DNA from: Owenweeksia hongkongensis DSM 17368
GTDB lineage: Bacteria; Bacteroidota; Bacteroidia; Flavobacteriales; Schleiferiaceae
Length of the DNA stretch: 64,000 nucleotides
Direction of reading: 5' to 3'
NCBI RefSeq assembly: GCF_000236705.1
Contig: NC_016599.1
Coordinates: 1,922,001-1,986,000, forward strand
In this document: positions 32,706 to 42,907 of the stretch, in pieces
Layout: each line of letters opens with the position of its first letter
Numbering within the stretch: position 1 is the stretch's first letter
The notes under the pieces: generated by a model
Seen by the model: only the letters and a program-made list of their open reading frames with translations
Told to the model about the DNA's origin: nothing
Databases searched by the model: none
Translations under genes and position numbers: made by a program

Positions 32706-35700
32706 TTATTTATTCATTAGGTGAACAAAGCCCTTAAACTCTTTTTGATTTGAGCAGGCATCTTCAATTTCAAGGGTGTAAAAGTAAACACCTTCGGCCA
32801 AAGTATTGCTTTCAAAAGTGCCATCCCAGGGCTTATTTATATCATTGGTTTCATAAATCAATTTTCCCCAACGGTTGAAGATTTTCATATCTACCCATTT
32901 ATAAAACTCCGGGTGAGCTCCTTCCGGTAAACCAAAGTAGTCGTTTAAGCCATCTCCATTTGGGGTAAAAATGTTTGGCATCCAAGGAGTGTAGCCATCC
33001 GAGAAAATTTCAAGCACCGTGTCTTTGGTAAAATATCTTTGACATAATGAATCCTTAAGACTCAGTGATATCTTATACTTGCCACTTTCTGAAAAACTAT
33101 AGTTTACGGCTTTTCCCTGGGCTGTTTCCCCATTCCCGAAATTCCACTCATAATCTTGAAAATGTGTTCCCCAAGCAGAAAGCTTTACATCTCCTCCATC
33201 TCTGCATGGTTCATAATCTATGCTAAAATCATTGGAAGAAGCTCGCTTAACAAACTTCAGACTCTTCTCCACCGTATCTGATATACCACAGGCTTTATTC
33301 TCAGCCACCATGGTCACAGTGTAAACTCCCTCCTTAGTATAATAATGCTTGGGCGAGACATCTGTTGATTTTTTTCCATCCCCAAAGTTCCAGGAGTAGG
33401 AAATAGCATCGTTGGATTGATTGACAAAATCTACCTCAAAAATATTGCTACAGCTATCATATACTGGCTCAAACTTAGCGACTATAGAATCTGAAAAACC
33501 GTAAACCGGTAGAGCAAATGTGTCGATTGTGTTACACATCGTGTCGATTGCAATCAAATTGTAAATATGCTTTCCTCTAATAAGAACTTCAATAGAATCC
33601 AGATTACCATTTATCACTGATCCATTTGGTAATATCCATTTATATATATCACCATTAAAACTTTCATTATTAACTTTTGCCGAAAAAGGAACGCAAGCGC
33701 TATCCTTACTGAGAGTAGCTTTAGCCTCTACTTCTAAAGCCGAGAATTCCATTTTGACTGCAGCTAAATTGCATGCGCTTATATCCAATCCTAAATTGTG
33801 TCTTGAGTAAGCATTAGTTGTTGTAGGCCAATTACTATTCCCTGGACAACCTCCGCACACAGCTTGATAAATTGTACCATCCGGTGAAAACCTACTTGTG
33901 CCACCATCTACATGATCATCATTTGATCCCCCAAAATATGTGGCGTAACTAAGCTCTTTCCAGGATGCATCAAGCACCATAAAGTAAAAATCGCTTCCAT
34001 CGGTAGTGCTTTGAAAAGCATCGGATGTTAAAGGTAAGTTGCGCGTAAACCCTTGGTTGTGATTGGCACCTCTATTCACCTCGCCTCCCCAACCAGAAAC
34101 ATAGACATTTCGACATTCATCCACCATAAAAGCCGTTGGCGAAATATTATTGGTAATATGTGCACCATCACCAAACACCATCGAGCTTTTTGATTTTTGA
34201 AGATCTGAACTAAACTTATGAATATACTGAGAGCTACTAGCGTTATGATAAATATTAGAATCGGTGGTAATTGGATAATCACCTAGAGTTTGCCCAAACA
34301 CATAAACATCTCCGGTATAATCAATATCCACAAAGTAGTTCACATCTCTACCTGGAGACCCATTGTAAGTGCCTGATATAAAATTACCATCATTAACACC
34401 AAGCTCTACTATGTAACCATCTCTATCACCACTTCTATTGGATTGATAGGCTTCATTTGGAAAATTGAAATCATTGCTAAGAGTACCTCCAGCAATATAA
34501 ATACTTTGAAAATCGGTTGACAATTTAGCGCTAAGCGCATTGTCTTCACCAATACCGCCAAGATAGGAAGCCCATTTAAGTGTACTAAGCGTGGAATCGA
34601 AGGCTGCCACAAATCCATTAATGGAATCGGGTGCGGTGCGGATAAATGCACTTGGTCCTACAGTAAGATTGGTAGAGTTTGAACTCCCTACTATGTAAAT
34701 ATTTCCAATACTATCCGTTATCACCTCTCCCCTAAAGGTGTCCCCATAATTATAGTCGAGGCTATTAATTCCGTCATTACCCGTACCTCCATAAAGTGTA
34801 GCTGCAGGAAGTGTACCTCCACTTGAATCTAACACACAAACAAACACATCTGTACCCTGTGGAAATGAAGCATCGCCCAGAAAAAAGCTCAACGCATTCC
34901 CTCCACCAGCAAAGGTTCTGTCATGTGCATTAGGTCGTGTGGGAAAATCACTGGAGCCGGTAGATCCATAAACGACCAGCTGTTTATTTTTAGTTTCTAT
35001 CAAGCTATAGGGCATCTCATCTTCGCCACCACCTAAATAAGTGGCATACTCCAACTGGCTTCCATCAGCACTAAACTTACTAATTGCAACATCAACTCGA
35101 GGGCCTGCAAAATTAATTTGAAAAGCACCTCGGGTGGCAGGGTATTTACCACCATCATTGAACACAATACCTCCAGCATATAAACCTCCATCTTCACTAT
35201 ATGTGGCTGTAAAGCCAAAGTTATTGGCAGTACTTCCTGAAAAGGTACTAAACACTAATTCAGGGTCAATTACCAAAGGATATTTTCTATTGTAATTCCC
35301 TATTTCAAAAACTACCAAATCTCCTTCAATATTATACTCACATGGCACCTCTACTCGCTCATCATTTATTTGCTGATAGGCAAAAGGCGCCATCTCCAAA
35401 ACTTCTCTCACACTGGTTTGTAAAGTCAGGTTTCCATGCTCTAGCTTCATGCCATCAACCCCTATATATTGCATTGCAATCTGCTTAGGGTTGGACTTGG
35501 GTTTTACAACAAAATCATACTTCAGATTTCCCTCAGGGGTAAAATAATATTTGGCATCGATACCAGGATAAACATCAGTATACATCACTTCTCTATAAGC
35601 GCCAACTCCACTTTTCCATTTTTCAGAATCAGCCCCTAAAAAGAAATTGTATTTGGTATGGGATTTATCTTTGGTAACAGAAGAAATATCCAAAGAAGCT

Positions 35701-36032
35701 CCAACAAGTTTTACCTCATAAGCGTGAGCTTGAATATAATCTCGAGTTTCTACATCCTCGCCATGCATGGCTCTATGAAAATCGCCCAAAGCATCCTCGT
35801 CAATCATGCTTACCACCACCGAACTGCCTTGCAAAAAAACAACTCCACTTGCCATGTCATATTTATAATCAAATGGTTGCGACCATTGACCCTCATTTGC
35901 TATAAAAGTAGGCTGGTACTGACCCGAAACAAGCCAGCTAGATAGAATAAGTAAGATTAATATCCGTAAAGGTTTTATCAACTTATGAATTTTGGTAAAC
36001 CTTAAAAGTATGTCCTTTTTCAAGATTCGCAA
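32706..36032 (-). CDS. Surface protein with SBBP-type repeats, PKD domains and type B sorting domain
   Basis: This roughly 1,100-residue protein is probably type IX cargo. After a hydrophobic signal (RILILLILSSWLVSG) it has an N-terminal module (FIANEGQWSQPFDYKYDM, later YPLVIDPELVFSTFSG) typical of SBBP-repeat proteins, then a propeller of repeats of the form YATYLGG/YGGTGND/YLGGIGED (about residues 280-730). Two or more PKD-like domains follow (WNFGDGKKSTDVSPKHYY and WNFGNGETAQGKAV). It ends in a gliding-motility-type C-terminal domain (MPNIFTPNGDGLND, MKIFNRWGKLIYETN, WDGTFESNTLAEGVYFYTLEI), the type B signal. No ATG opens the signal; TTG codons at 36032 and 35981 are possible starts. Confidence 0.85.
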   Translation of the reverse strand: MRILKKDILLRFTKIHKLIKPLRILILLILSSWLVSGQYQPTFIANEGQWSQPFDYKYDMASGVVFLQGSSVVVSMIDEDALGDFHRAMHGEDVETRDYIQAHAYEVKLVGASLDISSVTKDKSHTKYNFFLGADSEKWKSGVGAYREVMYTDVYPGIDAKYYFTPEGNLKYDFVVKPKSNPKQIAMQYIGVDGMKLEHGNLTLQTSVREVLEMAPFAYQQINDERVEVPCEYNIEGDLVVFEIGNYNRKYPLVIDPELVFSTFSGSTANNFGFTATYSEDGGLYAGGIVFNDGGKYPATRGAFQINFAGPRVDVAISKFSADGSQLEYATYLGGGEDEMPYSLIETKNKQLVVYGSTGSSDFPTRPNAHDRTFAGGGNALSFFLGDASFPQGTDVFVCVLDSSGGTLPAATLYGGTGNDGINSLDYNYGDTFRGEVITDSIGNIYIVGSSNSTNLTVGPSAFIRTAPDSINGFVAAFDSTLSTLKWASYLGGIGEDNALSAKLSTDFQSIYIAGGTLSNDFNFPNEAYQSNRSGDRDGYIVELGVNDGNFISGTYNGSPGRDVNYFVDIDYTGDVYVFGQTLGDYPITTDSNIYHNASSSQYIHKFSSDLQKSKSSMVFGDGAHITNNISPTAFMVDECRNVYVSGWGGEVNRGANHNQGFTRNLPLTSDAFQSTTDGSDFYFMVLDASWKELSYATYFGGSNDDHVDGGTSRFSPDGTIYQAVCGGCPGNSNWPTTTNAYSRHNLGLDISACNLAAVKMEFSALEVEAKATLSKDSACVPFSAKVNNESFNGDIYKWILPNGSVINGNLDSIEVLIRGKHIYNLIAIDTMCNTIDTFALPVYGFSDSIVAKFEPVYDSCSNIFEVDFVNQSNDAISYSWNFGDGKKSTDVSPKHYYTKEGVYTVTMVAENKACGISDTVEKSLKFVKRASSNDFSIDYEPCRDGGDVKLSAWGTHFQDYEWNFGNGETAQGKAVNYSFSESGKYKISLSLKDSLCQRYFTKDTVLEIFSDGYTPWMPNIFTPNGDGLNDYFGLPEGAHPEFYKWVDMKIFNRWGKLIYETNDINKPWDGTFESNTLAEGVYFYTLEIEDACSNQKEFKGFVHLMNK

Positions 36033-36093
36033 ACAACAATTATATGAGCTATCACTTTGCGTTTGCTAATTCAGGTTTTCATCGCGTAAGCGA

Positions 36094-37200
36094 TTATTGC
36101 TCCTGCAATTCATTGCTCTGACCTTCTTGCATCAAGTAGGCTTTTATAAAAGCATCAATATCGCCATCCAGCACAGCATCAGTTGCACTGGTTTCGGTAC
36201 CTGTACGTACGTCTTTTACTAATTTATACGGATGCAAGACGTAGTTTCTAATTTGAGAACCCCACTCAATTTTTTTCTTCCCTGCTTCAATTTCGGCTCT
36301 AGCCTGATTCTTGGCCTCCATCTCTATTTCATACAGCTGAGATTTCAAAAGTTGAATCGCCTTATCCTTATTTTGAAGCTGAGAACGGCTCTCAGTATTT
36401 TCAATAATAATACCTGACGGCTTGTGTTTCAAACGCACGCCTGTTTCTACCTTGTTTACGTTTTGCCCTCCAGCACCGCCAGACCGGAAAGTATCCCATT
36501 CGATATCTGATAGGTTTACATCTATGCTGATAGTTTCATCCACCAAAGGATATACATACACGGATACAAAGGAAGTATGGCGTTTTGCATTACTGTCAAA
36601 TGGTGAAATACGCACCAAGCGATGAACACCATTTTCACCCTTGAGGTAACCAAATACAAAGTCGCCTTCTATTTCTAAGGTCACCGTTTTTACTCCAGCC
36701 ACATCGCCAGCTTGGTAGTTGAGCTCCCGAACCTTAAACTTATTTCTTTCTGCCCATCGCAAGTACATTCGCATAAGCATGCTTGCCCAATCACAACTTT
36801 CGGTTCCACCGGCACCAGCTGTAATTTGCAATACCGCACTCAGCTTATCCTCTTCACCAGAAAGCATATTTCTAAACTCCAAGTCTTCCACAATTGTCAT
36901 TATCCCTTTGTAGATTCGCTCCACTTCAGAGGCTTCCATTTCGCCAAGCTCATGAAACTCTATCGCAAGGGTAAGTTCTTCGCGTTGCTCTTCTGCTCTT
37001 TCATAGGCTTCAACCCAAAATTTAAGCCCGCGGATTTTTTTCATCACGGCTTCTGCAGCGTCATGGTCATTCCAAAAATCAGGATCACCGGTTTTCTCCT
37101 CCTCATTCCTGATAAGGATTCGCTTCTCCTCAATATCCAGATAAGCTTTCAGCTTTGACAGCCTCTCATCTAGCTCGCGTAAGTCTTCTTGTGAAATCAT
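36094..37200 (-). CDS. prfB: Peptide chain release factor 2
   Basis: RF2 recognises UGA and UAA stop codons and triggers peptide release. The 368-residue product has the stop-recognition SPF tripeptide in [16 protein letters not shown] and the catalytic GGQ at residues 244-246 ([15 protein letters not shown]). The start is the ATG at 37200 ([10 protein letters not shown]). The reading frame is continuous: where many bacteria carry the CTTTGA programmed +1 frameshift site, this gene reads TAT CTG GAT (YLD) in frame. A -7 box ends only 4 bases before the ATG. The gene is a single unit downstream of lpd's divergent promoter. Confidence 0.95.
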   Translation of the reverse strand: MISQEDLRELDERLSKLKAYLDIEEKRILIRNEEEKTGDPDFWNDHDAAEAVMKKIRGLKFWVEAYERAEEQREELTLAIEFHELGEMEASEVERIYKGIMTIVEDLEFRNMLSGEEDKLSAVLQITAGAGGTESCDWASMLMRMYLRWAERNKFKVRELNYQAGDVAGVKTVTLEIEGDFVFGYLKGENGVHRLVRISPFDSNAKRHTSFVSVYVYPLVDETISIDVNLSDIEWDTFRSGGAGGQNVNKVETGVRLKHKPSGIIIENTESRSQLQNKDKAIQLLKSQLYEIEMEAKNQARAEIEAGKKKIEWGSQIRNYVLHPYKLVKDVRTGTETSATDAVLDGDIDAFIKAYLMQEGQSNELQEQ

Positions 37201-37204
37201 GTTG

Positions 37205-37212
37205 CAAAAGTA
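37205..37212 (-). promoter_or_regulatory. prfB -7 box next to the start codon
   Basis: TACTTTTG on the minus strand matches TAnnTTTG. With the normal spacing the transcript would start at or within a base or two of the prfB ATG (37200), leaving essentially no leader. Confidence 0.5.
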
Positions 37213-37311
37213 AAGGTTAAATCCAATCCGCAATTCTTGAGTTGCTTAGTAATCTTTAATTTGCAATTAAAAGCATTTAGCACCTAACCCACCTTATATC
37301 AAAGGCTTTAT

Positions 37312-37319
37312 TACTTTTG
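37312..37319 (+). promoter_or_regulatory. lpd promoter -7 box
   Basis: TACTTTTG matches TAnnTTTG and lies 27 bases before the lpd ATG. Confidence 0.5.
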
Positions 37320-37345
37320 CGTTTCTATATAAAATTTCATCAGAA

Positions 37346-38746
37346 ATGACCCAATATGACGTAGCCGTAATCGGCTCAGGACCTGGCGGATATGTGGCTG
37401 CAATCCGTTGTGCACAATTAGGATTCAAAACAGCAATAATTGAAAAGTACAGTACCCTTGGGGGAACTTGCTTAAATGTGGGGTGCATTCCATCAAAAGC
37501 ACTTCTAGATTCTTCTGAGCATTTTCACAATGCCTTGAAAAATTTTGATACCCATGGTATTAAAATTAATACACCAGAGGTAGACTTTACCCAAATGGTG
37601 GATCGCAAGCAAAAGGTAGTAGACCAAACCTGTGATGGTGTAAAATTCTTGATGGGCAAAAACAAGATTGAAGTTTATGAAGGCCTAGGATCTTTTATAG
37701 ACGAAAACACCATCAATATTGCCCAAAAAGATGGTGATGAAAAAATTGGCGCTAAGCACATTATCATTGCCACAGGTAGCAAACCTACCGAACTTCCATT
37801 TGCGAAGTTTGATAAAGAGCGTATAATTTCCAGCACCGAAGCTTTGAAGCTAAAAGAGGTGCCAAAAACCATGGTAGTGATTGGTGGTGGTGTGATAGGC
37901 CTAGAGCTAGGTAGCGTATATGCTCGCTTAGGCACGGAAGTTACCGTGGTAGAATACATGGACAAAATTATCCCAACTATGGATGCTCAGCTTGGTAAAG
38001 AACTTATGAAGTCTCTTAAAAAGCTTGGAATGAAATTTAACGTCAGCCATAAAGTGACTGACGTGAAACGCGAAGGTGATACCGTAACAGTAAGTGCTGA
38101 AGATAAAAAGGGTAAAGCTGTAAGTTTTGAAGCGGAATACTGTTTAGTGTCTGTGGGAAGAAGACCATATACTGATGGTTTGAACCTTGACAAAGCAGGT
38201 CTTACAACTGATGACCGCGGACGTATCGAAACCAATGAGCATTTACAAACTGCTAAAAGTCATATCTACGCTATTGGGGATGTAGTAAAAGGGGCCATGC
38301 TTGCCCATAAAGCTAGCGAAGAAGGAACCCTGGTAGCTGAAACCATTGCCGGACAAAAACCGCATATTGACTACAACCTAATTCCTGGAGTAGTGTACAC
38401 TTGGCCAGAAGTAGCCAGCGTTGGTAAATCTGAAGAGCAATTGAAAAAAGAAGGCAAAGAAGTTAAATCCGGATCTTTCCCTTTCAAAGCTTTAGGACGT
38501 GCTCGCGCCAGCATGGATCTTGAAGGAATGGTAAAAATTCTTGCCGATAAGGAAACCGATGAAATATTGGGAGTGCATATGATAGGACCGCGTGCGGCTG
38601 ACCTTATTGCTGAAGCAGTAGTGGCCATGGAATATCGTGCGTCAGCTGATGACATATCACGTATGAGCCATGCTCACCCTACATTTGCGGAAGCCATTAA
38701 AGAGGCCGCACTTGCAGCGACTGATAACCGTCCTTTACATATCTGA
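37346..38746 (+). CDS. lpdA: Dihydrolipoyl dehydrogenase (E3)
   Basis: This FAD enzyme reoxidises dihydrolipoamide for the pyruvate, 2-oxoglutarate and branched-chain dehydrogenase complexes and the glycine cleavage system. The 466-residue product has the FAD motif GSGPGGYVAA at residues 10-19 and the redox disulfide GGTCLNVGCIPSK near 40-52. It also has the NAD motif GGGVIGLELGSVY, the second FAD motif YAIGDVV and the C-terminal catalytic HAHPTFAEA. Length is normal. pdhA and gcvP at the two ends of the window would both use E3, but lpd is a single unit with its own promoter and terminator. Confidence 0.96.
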   Translation: MTQYDVAVIGSGPGGYVAAIRCAQLGFKTAIIEKYSTLGGTCLNVGCIPSKALLDSSEHFHNALKNFDTHGIKINTPEVDFTQMVDRKQKVVDQTCDGVKFLMGKNKIEVYEGLGSFIDENTINIAQKDGDEKIGAKHIIIATGSKPTELPFAKFDKERIISSTEALKLKEVPKTMVVIGGGVIGLELGSVYARLGTEVTVVEYMDKIIPTMDAQLGKELMKSLKKLGMKFNVSHKVTDVKREGDTVTVSAEDKKGKAVSFEAEYCLVSVGRRPYTDGLNLDKAGLTTDDRGRIETNEHLQTAKSHIYAIGDVVKGAMLAHKASEEGTLVAETIAGQKPHIDYNLIPGVVYTWPEVASVGKSEEQLKKEGKEVKSGSFPFKALGRARASMDLEGMVKILADKETDEILGVHMIGPRAADLIAEAVVAMEYRASADDISRMSHAHPTFAEAIKEAALAATDNRPLHI

Positions 38747-38762
38747 TTTTATATATTTACAG

Positions 38763-38790
38763 CATGGGGATTCTTTTCCCCATGTTTTTT
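38763..38790 (+). terminator. lpd terminator
   Basis: An 8-bp stem (38763-38770 with 38777-38784), 6-base loop and T run to 38790 lie between lpd and the histidine kinase gene. Confidence 0.88.
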
Positions 38791-38821
38791 CTCTCTCTTG
38801 CTATAACAAACTCTGGGCATA

Positions 38822-41800
38822 TTGAACATTAGAAGCATCAGTTTCATTTTTGGTTTGTACTTGGTTATCACCTTTGGTATATCCATAACCGAGTATGTAG
38901 CTACCGACCAATTTGAAGAATTACTTCAAAATGATGCCTCAAGAATAAACCTTGCCGGAGAACAGCGCGTTGCCGGAGCTACACTTGTGAGCTTGGCATA
39001 CAAATCCACTTCTGATACCAGCACGCACCACCCCCTTGACCATTCTCTTGAGCAACAAATGGCAAGCTTGAGAAAATTGCATCAAGAACTTGTCGATAAT
39101 CAACCTACCACTTCTTACTTTCCGAATATAACTTCACAAATAGAAGAAAAACGAATACAGGTAGAAAGCCTTTTAAGTAAGCTAGACGCGCAAGTTGAGA
39201 TCATCAACCTATACTATGCAGACAATCTGAATTTAGTTGATGCTCAAAATGCAGCTGCTAATATTGAGGAACTATCAAAAGAGTTAATTGATGTATTAAA
39301 CGTAAAAACTTCCCTGTTTAAAACTCTGGCGGAAGCAAGGGTTAAAAAAATTAAAACCTATAAATACTCTTTCCTTATAGGTTCTATTCTGATTTATATC
39401 GTATTTGGTGTTTTGTTTGCACTACCGCTCTTACGTTCATTACAAAGTAAGGCTAAGCAAAAATCGGAAGACTTACAAAGAGAAAGAGAGTATAATCACG
39501 AGCTTTCTATACAGGAAGAAGAGTTAAGACAAACGATAGATCAACTGGATTTGTCCAGAAAGCACCTTGAAAGAAGCCAAGCCAACATTAATGCTATTAT
39601 GGACTTTTCTAATCAGGAGATTTGGTCCGTAGATGCAAATGGCGTTATTCAAAAGGCAAATAAGCAATTTCAGCGCGAATACAATCGCGTATTTGGTGAG
39701 GAATTAAAAGAGGGTAAATCCAATCTAATTGACTCTTTAAAAAGAATCGAAGCATTCGCAGATTGGCCTGAAAAATATCAACAAGTTTTCTCTGGCAAAT
39801 CATTACACTTTTCCTACACACGTGAGGTAGATGATCATATTTTAGAGGTAACTATCAATCCTATCTATGATATTAATGGTAGAGTTTCTGGTGCAGCGGG
39901 ATTTTTAATTGACAATACTGACGAAGCAAGAAAAAAACGAGAAATTAAAATTTCAGAAGAGCGACTCACTTTGGCCTTGAAAAACTCCAACCAAGGTATG
40001 TGGGATTGGAATCTTGATTCGGATACTTTGGTTGTGAATCACACCTTCTTAGAACTTCATGGATATGATAAAGAATATTACGCGGAAGATCATGCAGCCT
40101 TTTGGCGTGCGCATATCCATCCCTCATATAGATCTTATTTTGACAAATTTATTTGGCAAGCAAAATTAAAAGGCCCCACCCACAGTACTGATTTTGAGTA
40201 TAAAGGTCTAAAAAAAGATGGTGGTTCAATTTGGTTACGCTTTATTGGAAAACACGTAGATGAAGACTCTAGCTCCCTTACTAGAATGATTGGTACCATC
40301 ACAGACATCACAGACAAAAAGGAGCATGAAATTGAATTTAAAAAGCTATATGATCAAGCGCAAGGCTTGAATGAAGAGCTTGCCGAAAATGAGAGTCAAT
40401 TAACAAACCATATTGCCTCTCTTGAGCAAACCAAATCTAAGCTTGAAGCTAGTGAGAAACAACTCAAAAGAGTAATTGAAAACCTCCCTGTAGGAGCACT
40501 TCTGGTGCAAGGGGATCGGGTAAAGATTAATCAAAAGGTAACGGACGTTTTAGGCTACACCTCTGATGATATAAAAACAGTAGACGATTGGTTTAATACT
40601 ATTTATCAAAAAGATGAAGTTCATCAAATCAAAGCACTTTATGATCATGCTATAAAATCCAGCATTGGAGAATCCTTCCTATTTGCTGTATATACTAAAG
40701 ATGGCGAAAGAAAAGTAATAGAATTTGGTGGCTATAATTACGGTGAAGCCATTGTATGGACCTTGTTGGATGTAACAGAGAAAAGACGTGCAGAAAGAGC
40801 TTTGATAAAAAATGAGGAGGTTATTCGTGATTTATACAAAGTTTCCTCCAATCCATTTTTTGATTTTAAAGGGAAGGTTGATCGAATTCTCTCCCTTGGA
40901 TGTGATCGGTTTGGTTTACCTTATGGAATACTTTCTGAGGTAAATCTTAGTGACCGACAGTATAGTATTAAGCACTATTATTCTCAAGATGAAGATTTGC
41001 CTCTCCCTGCTTTGGAACTGGATTTGGACGACACCTTTAGTTCGGTAGTTGCTGATACACAAAAACCACTTGCAATAGATGATGTTGAAAATTCAGACCT
41101 GCTAGGCCACCCTGCTCATGATCGTCTGCCACTTCGCGGATACTTGTGTGCGCCTGTATTTATAAATAAAGAATTATATGGCACATTAAATTTTTCGGGT
41201 CCTGAACCGAATAAACACCAGTTTACAGAAAGCGATAAAGATTTGATAAGCCTGATGGCACAGTGGGTAGGAGCTGAAATGGAAGCGATAAAAACACGAG
41301 AAGAGATTATTAAAGCGAAAGAAGCCGCTGAAGATGCGGCAGTTGCTAAGAGCGACTTTTTGGCCACCATGAGTCACGAAATAAGAACTCCAATGAACGG
41401 GGTAATTGGAATGACCAGCCTATTACTACAAACTAAACTCAATGCTGAGCAACTTGATTATGTAAACACCATAAGGCTGAGTGGTGATGCTCTCCTTTCT
41501 GTAATTAACGACATTCTAGATTTTAGCAAAATAGAAGCCGGAAACATGTCACTTGAAGAGTTTCCTTTTGAAATAACACAATGTGTAGAAGAGGCGGTGG
41601 AACTGCTTTCATCGCGTGTTTCAGAAAAAGGTATTGAGCTTCTATATTTTATTGACCCCTCCGTACCTGCAGTAGTTTCTGGTGATATTACTCGCCTTAG
41701 ACAAATATTGATTAACCTTCTTAGCAACGCTATAAAGTTTACCGAGAAAGGTGAAATTGTAGTAAATGTAAGTGCAAAAAAGAAAGAAGATAGCAGAGTG

Positions 41801-42904
41801 CAGATTCACTTTTCGGTGCGCGACACGGGGATAGGTATTACAGCAGATCAGCAAAAGAAACTGTTTACCGCTTTCACTCAAGCCGATTCTTCCACCACTC
41901 GAAAATACGGAGGCACAGGCTTAGGACTAGCTATTTGCAAAAGGCTAACGAGTTTAATGGATGGAGAAATTTGGGTGGAAAGCACTCCGGGTGGAGGATC
42001 TGACTTTCAGTTTACCATTATGCAGGAAGTAATAAGGCAACATCGTATTGAAACAGATACAAACTTTGAGAATGACTCGATTTTATATGGACGTAAATGT
42101 CTTATTGTGGATGACAATAAGACTAATCTCAAAATTCTGGAAAAACAGTTTAACCTTTGGGGTATTGATGTAACTTGCTTTAATAATCCGCAAAAAGCCT
42201 ACAAACAAATCATAAAAACCCAAAATTGGGATTTCATGATTTTTGATTTTGAGATGCCTGGCTTGGATGGAATAGAACTGGCCGAAAAAATTCGTCTTCG
42301 CTATAGTAAAAATGAATTGCCTATAATTCTATTAAGCTCCGCTTACCCTGAGGTTAGCGAACATAAGATCAATTCTTTGTTTTCACATTACTTCATGAAA
42401 CCTACAAGGCACAGTATCTTAAAAAAATCTTTGGTAAAACTACTTACAACAAAGGATGAAAACCTAAACTCAAATGCTGTAGAAACCGATATTGAAGAAC
42501 TGAGTATGCTGGCGAGTAAGCACCCTTTAACCATTTTGCTAGCCGAAGATAACATGGTAAATCAAAAACTTGCCGTGCTTACCTTAGAAAAAATGGGCTA
42601 CCATATGGATGTAGTTGCAAATGGGTTTGAAGTTTTGGAAGCCATAGAAAGACAATCATACGACTTGATCTTTATGGACGTACAAATGCCCGAAATGGAT
42701 GGTATAGAAGCCACACATGAAATATTACGCATTTATGGACACAACCGTCCATCTATTGTAGCAATGACTGCAAATGCCATGGAGGGTGACCGTGAGCGCT
42801 TTCTTGAAGAAGGCATGGACGATTATATTAGTAAACCCATTAATATAGATTCTATAAAAAACATTCTGATAAAGATTAGTGCTAAAAAAATATCGCAGTC
42901 CTAA
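38822..42904 (+). CDS. Hybrid histidine kinase with PilJ/NarX-like sensor, three PAS, GAF and two receiver domains
   Basis: This 1,360-residue sensor kinase has a periplasmic sensor between two membrane helices (residues about 5-23 and 183-205). The sensor opens with [15 protein letters not shown], like the PilJ/NarX-type sensory domain. Then come PAS domains at about 250-370, 375-505 and 545-660, a GAF domain at about 680-830, HisKA with phospho-acceptor His852 ([11 protein letters not shown]) and a HATPase domain. Two receivers follow, with phospho-acceptor Asp1142 (FDFEMPG) and Asp1286 ([10 protein letters not shown]), each with its conserved Lys. The best start is a TTG at 38822, since no ATG precedes the first membrane helix. 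No separate response regulator or output domain lies nearby. Confidence 0.87.
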   Translation: MNIRSISFIFGLYLVITFGISITEYVATDQFEELLQNDASRINLAGEQRVAGATLVSLAYKSTSDTSTHHPLDHSLEQQMASLRKLHQELVDNQPTTSYFPNITSQIEEKRIQVESLLSKLDAQVEIINLYYADNLNLVDAQNAAANIEELSKELIDVLNVKTSLFKTLAEARVKKIKTYKYSFLIGSILIYIVFGVLFALPLLRSLQSKAKQKSEDLQREREYNHELSIQEEELRQTIDQLDLSRKHLERSQANINAIMDFSNQEIWSVDANGVIQKANKQFQREYNRVFGEELKEGKSNLIDSLKRIEAFADWPEKYQQVFSGKSLHFSYTREVDDHILEVTINPIYDINGRVSGAAGFLIDNTDEARKKREIKISEERLTLALKNSNQGMWDWNLDSDTLVVNHTFLELHGYDKEYYAEDHAAFWRAHIHPSYRSYFDKFIWQAKLKGPTHSTDFEYKGLKKDGGSIWLRFIGKHVDEDSSSLTRMIGTITDITDKKEHEIEFKKLYDQAQGLNEELAENESQLTNHIASLEQTKSKLEASEKQLKRVIENLPVGALLVQGDRVKINQKVTDVLGYTSDDIKTVDDWFNTIYQKDEVHQIKALYDHAIKSSIGESFLFAVYTKDGERKVIEFGGYNYGEAIVWTLLDVTEKRRAERALIKNEEVIRDLYKVSSNPFFDFKGKVDRILSLGCDRFGLPYGILSEVNLSDRQYSIKHYYSQDEDLPLPALELDLDDTFSSVVADTQKPLAIDDVENSDLLGHPAHDRLPLRGYLCAPVFINKELYGTLNFSGPEPNKHQFTESDKDLISLMAQWVGAEMEAIKTREEIIKAKEAAEDAAVAKSDFLATMSHEIRTPMNGVIGMTSLLLQTKLNAEQLDYVNTIRLSGDALLSVINDILDFSKIEAGNMSLEEFPFEITQCVEEAVELLSSRVSEKGIELLYFIDPSVPAVVSGDITRLRQILINLLSNAIKFTEKGEIVVNVSAKKKEDSRVQIHFSVRDTGIGITADQQKKLFTAFTQADSSTTRKYGGTGLGLAICKRLTSLMDGEIWVESTPGGGSDFQFTIMQEVIRQHRIETDTNFENDSILYGRKCLIVDDNKTNLKILEKQFNLWGIDVTCFNNPQKAYKQIIKTQNWDFMIFDFEMPGLDGIELAEKIRLRYSKNELPIILLSSAYPEVSEHKINSLFSHYFMKPTRHSILKKSLVKLLTTKDENLNSNAVETDIEELSMLASKHPLTILLAEDNMVNQKLAVLTLEKMGYHMDVVANGFEVLEAIERQSYDLIFMDVQMPEMDGIEATHEILRIYGHNRPSIVAMTANAMEGDRERFLEEGMDDYISKPINIDSIKNILIKISAKKISQS

Positions 42905-42907
42905 AAA

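Noticed and set aside
32706-36032. Reading the type B surface protein as broken because it lacks an ATG
   Set aside because: The frame is uninterrupted and TTG codons at 36032 or 35981 precede a normal signal peptide; alternative starts are more likely than a pseudogene.
36081-36094. Small hairpin ATCGC-GTAA-GCGAT at the end of prfB as a terminator
   Set aside because: It has only five base pairs and no T tract; too weak to call.
36422-37158. Plus-strand frames of 60-148 codons across prfB
   Set aside because: They are antisense shadows of a well-conserved gene.
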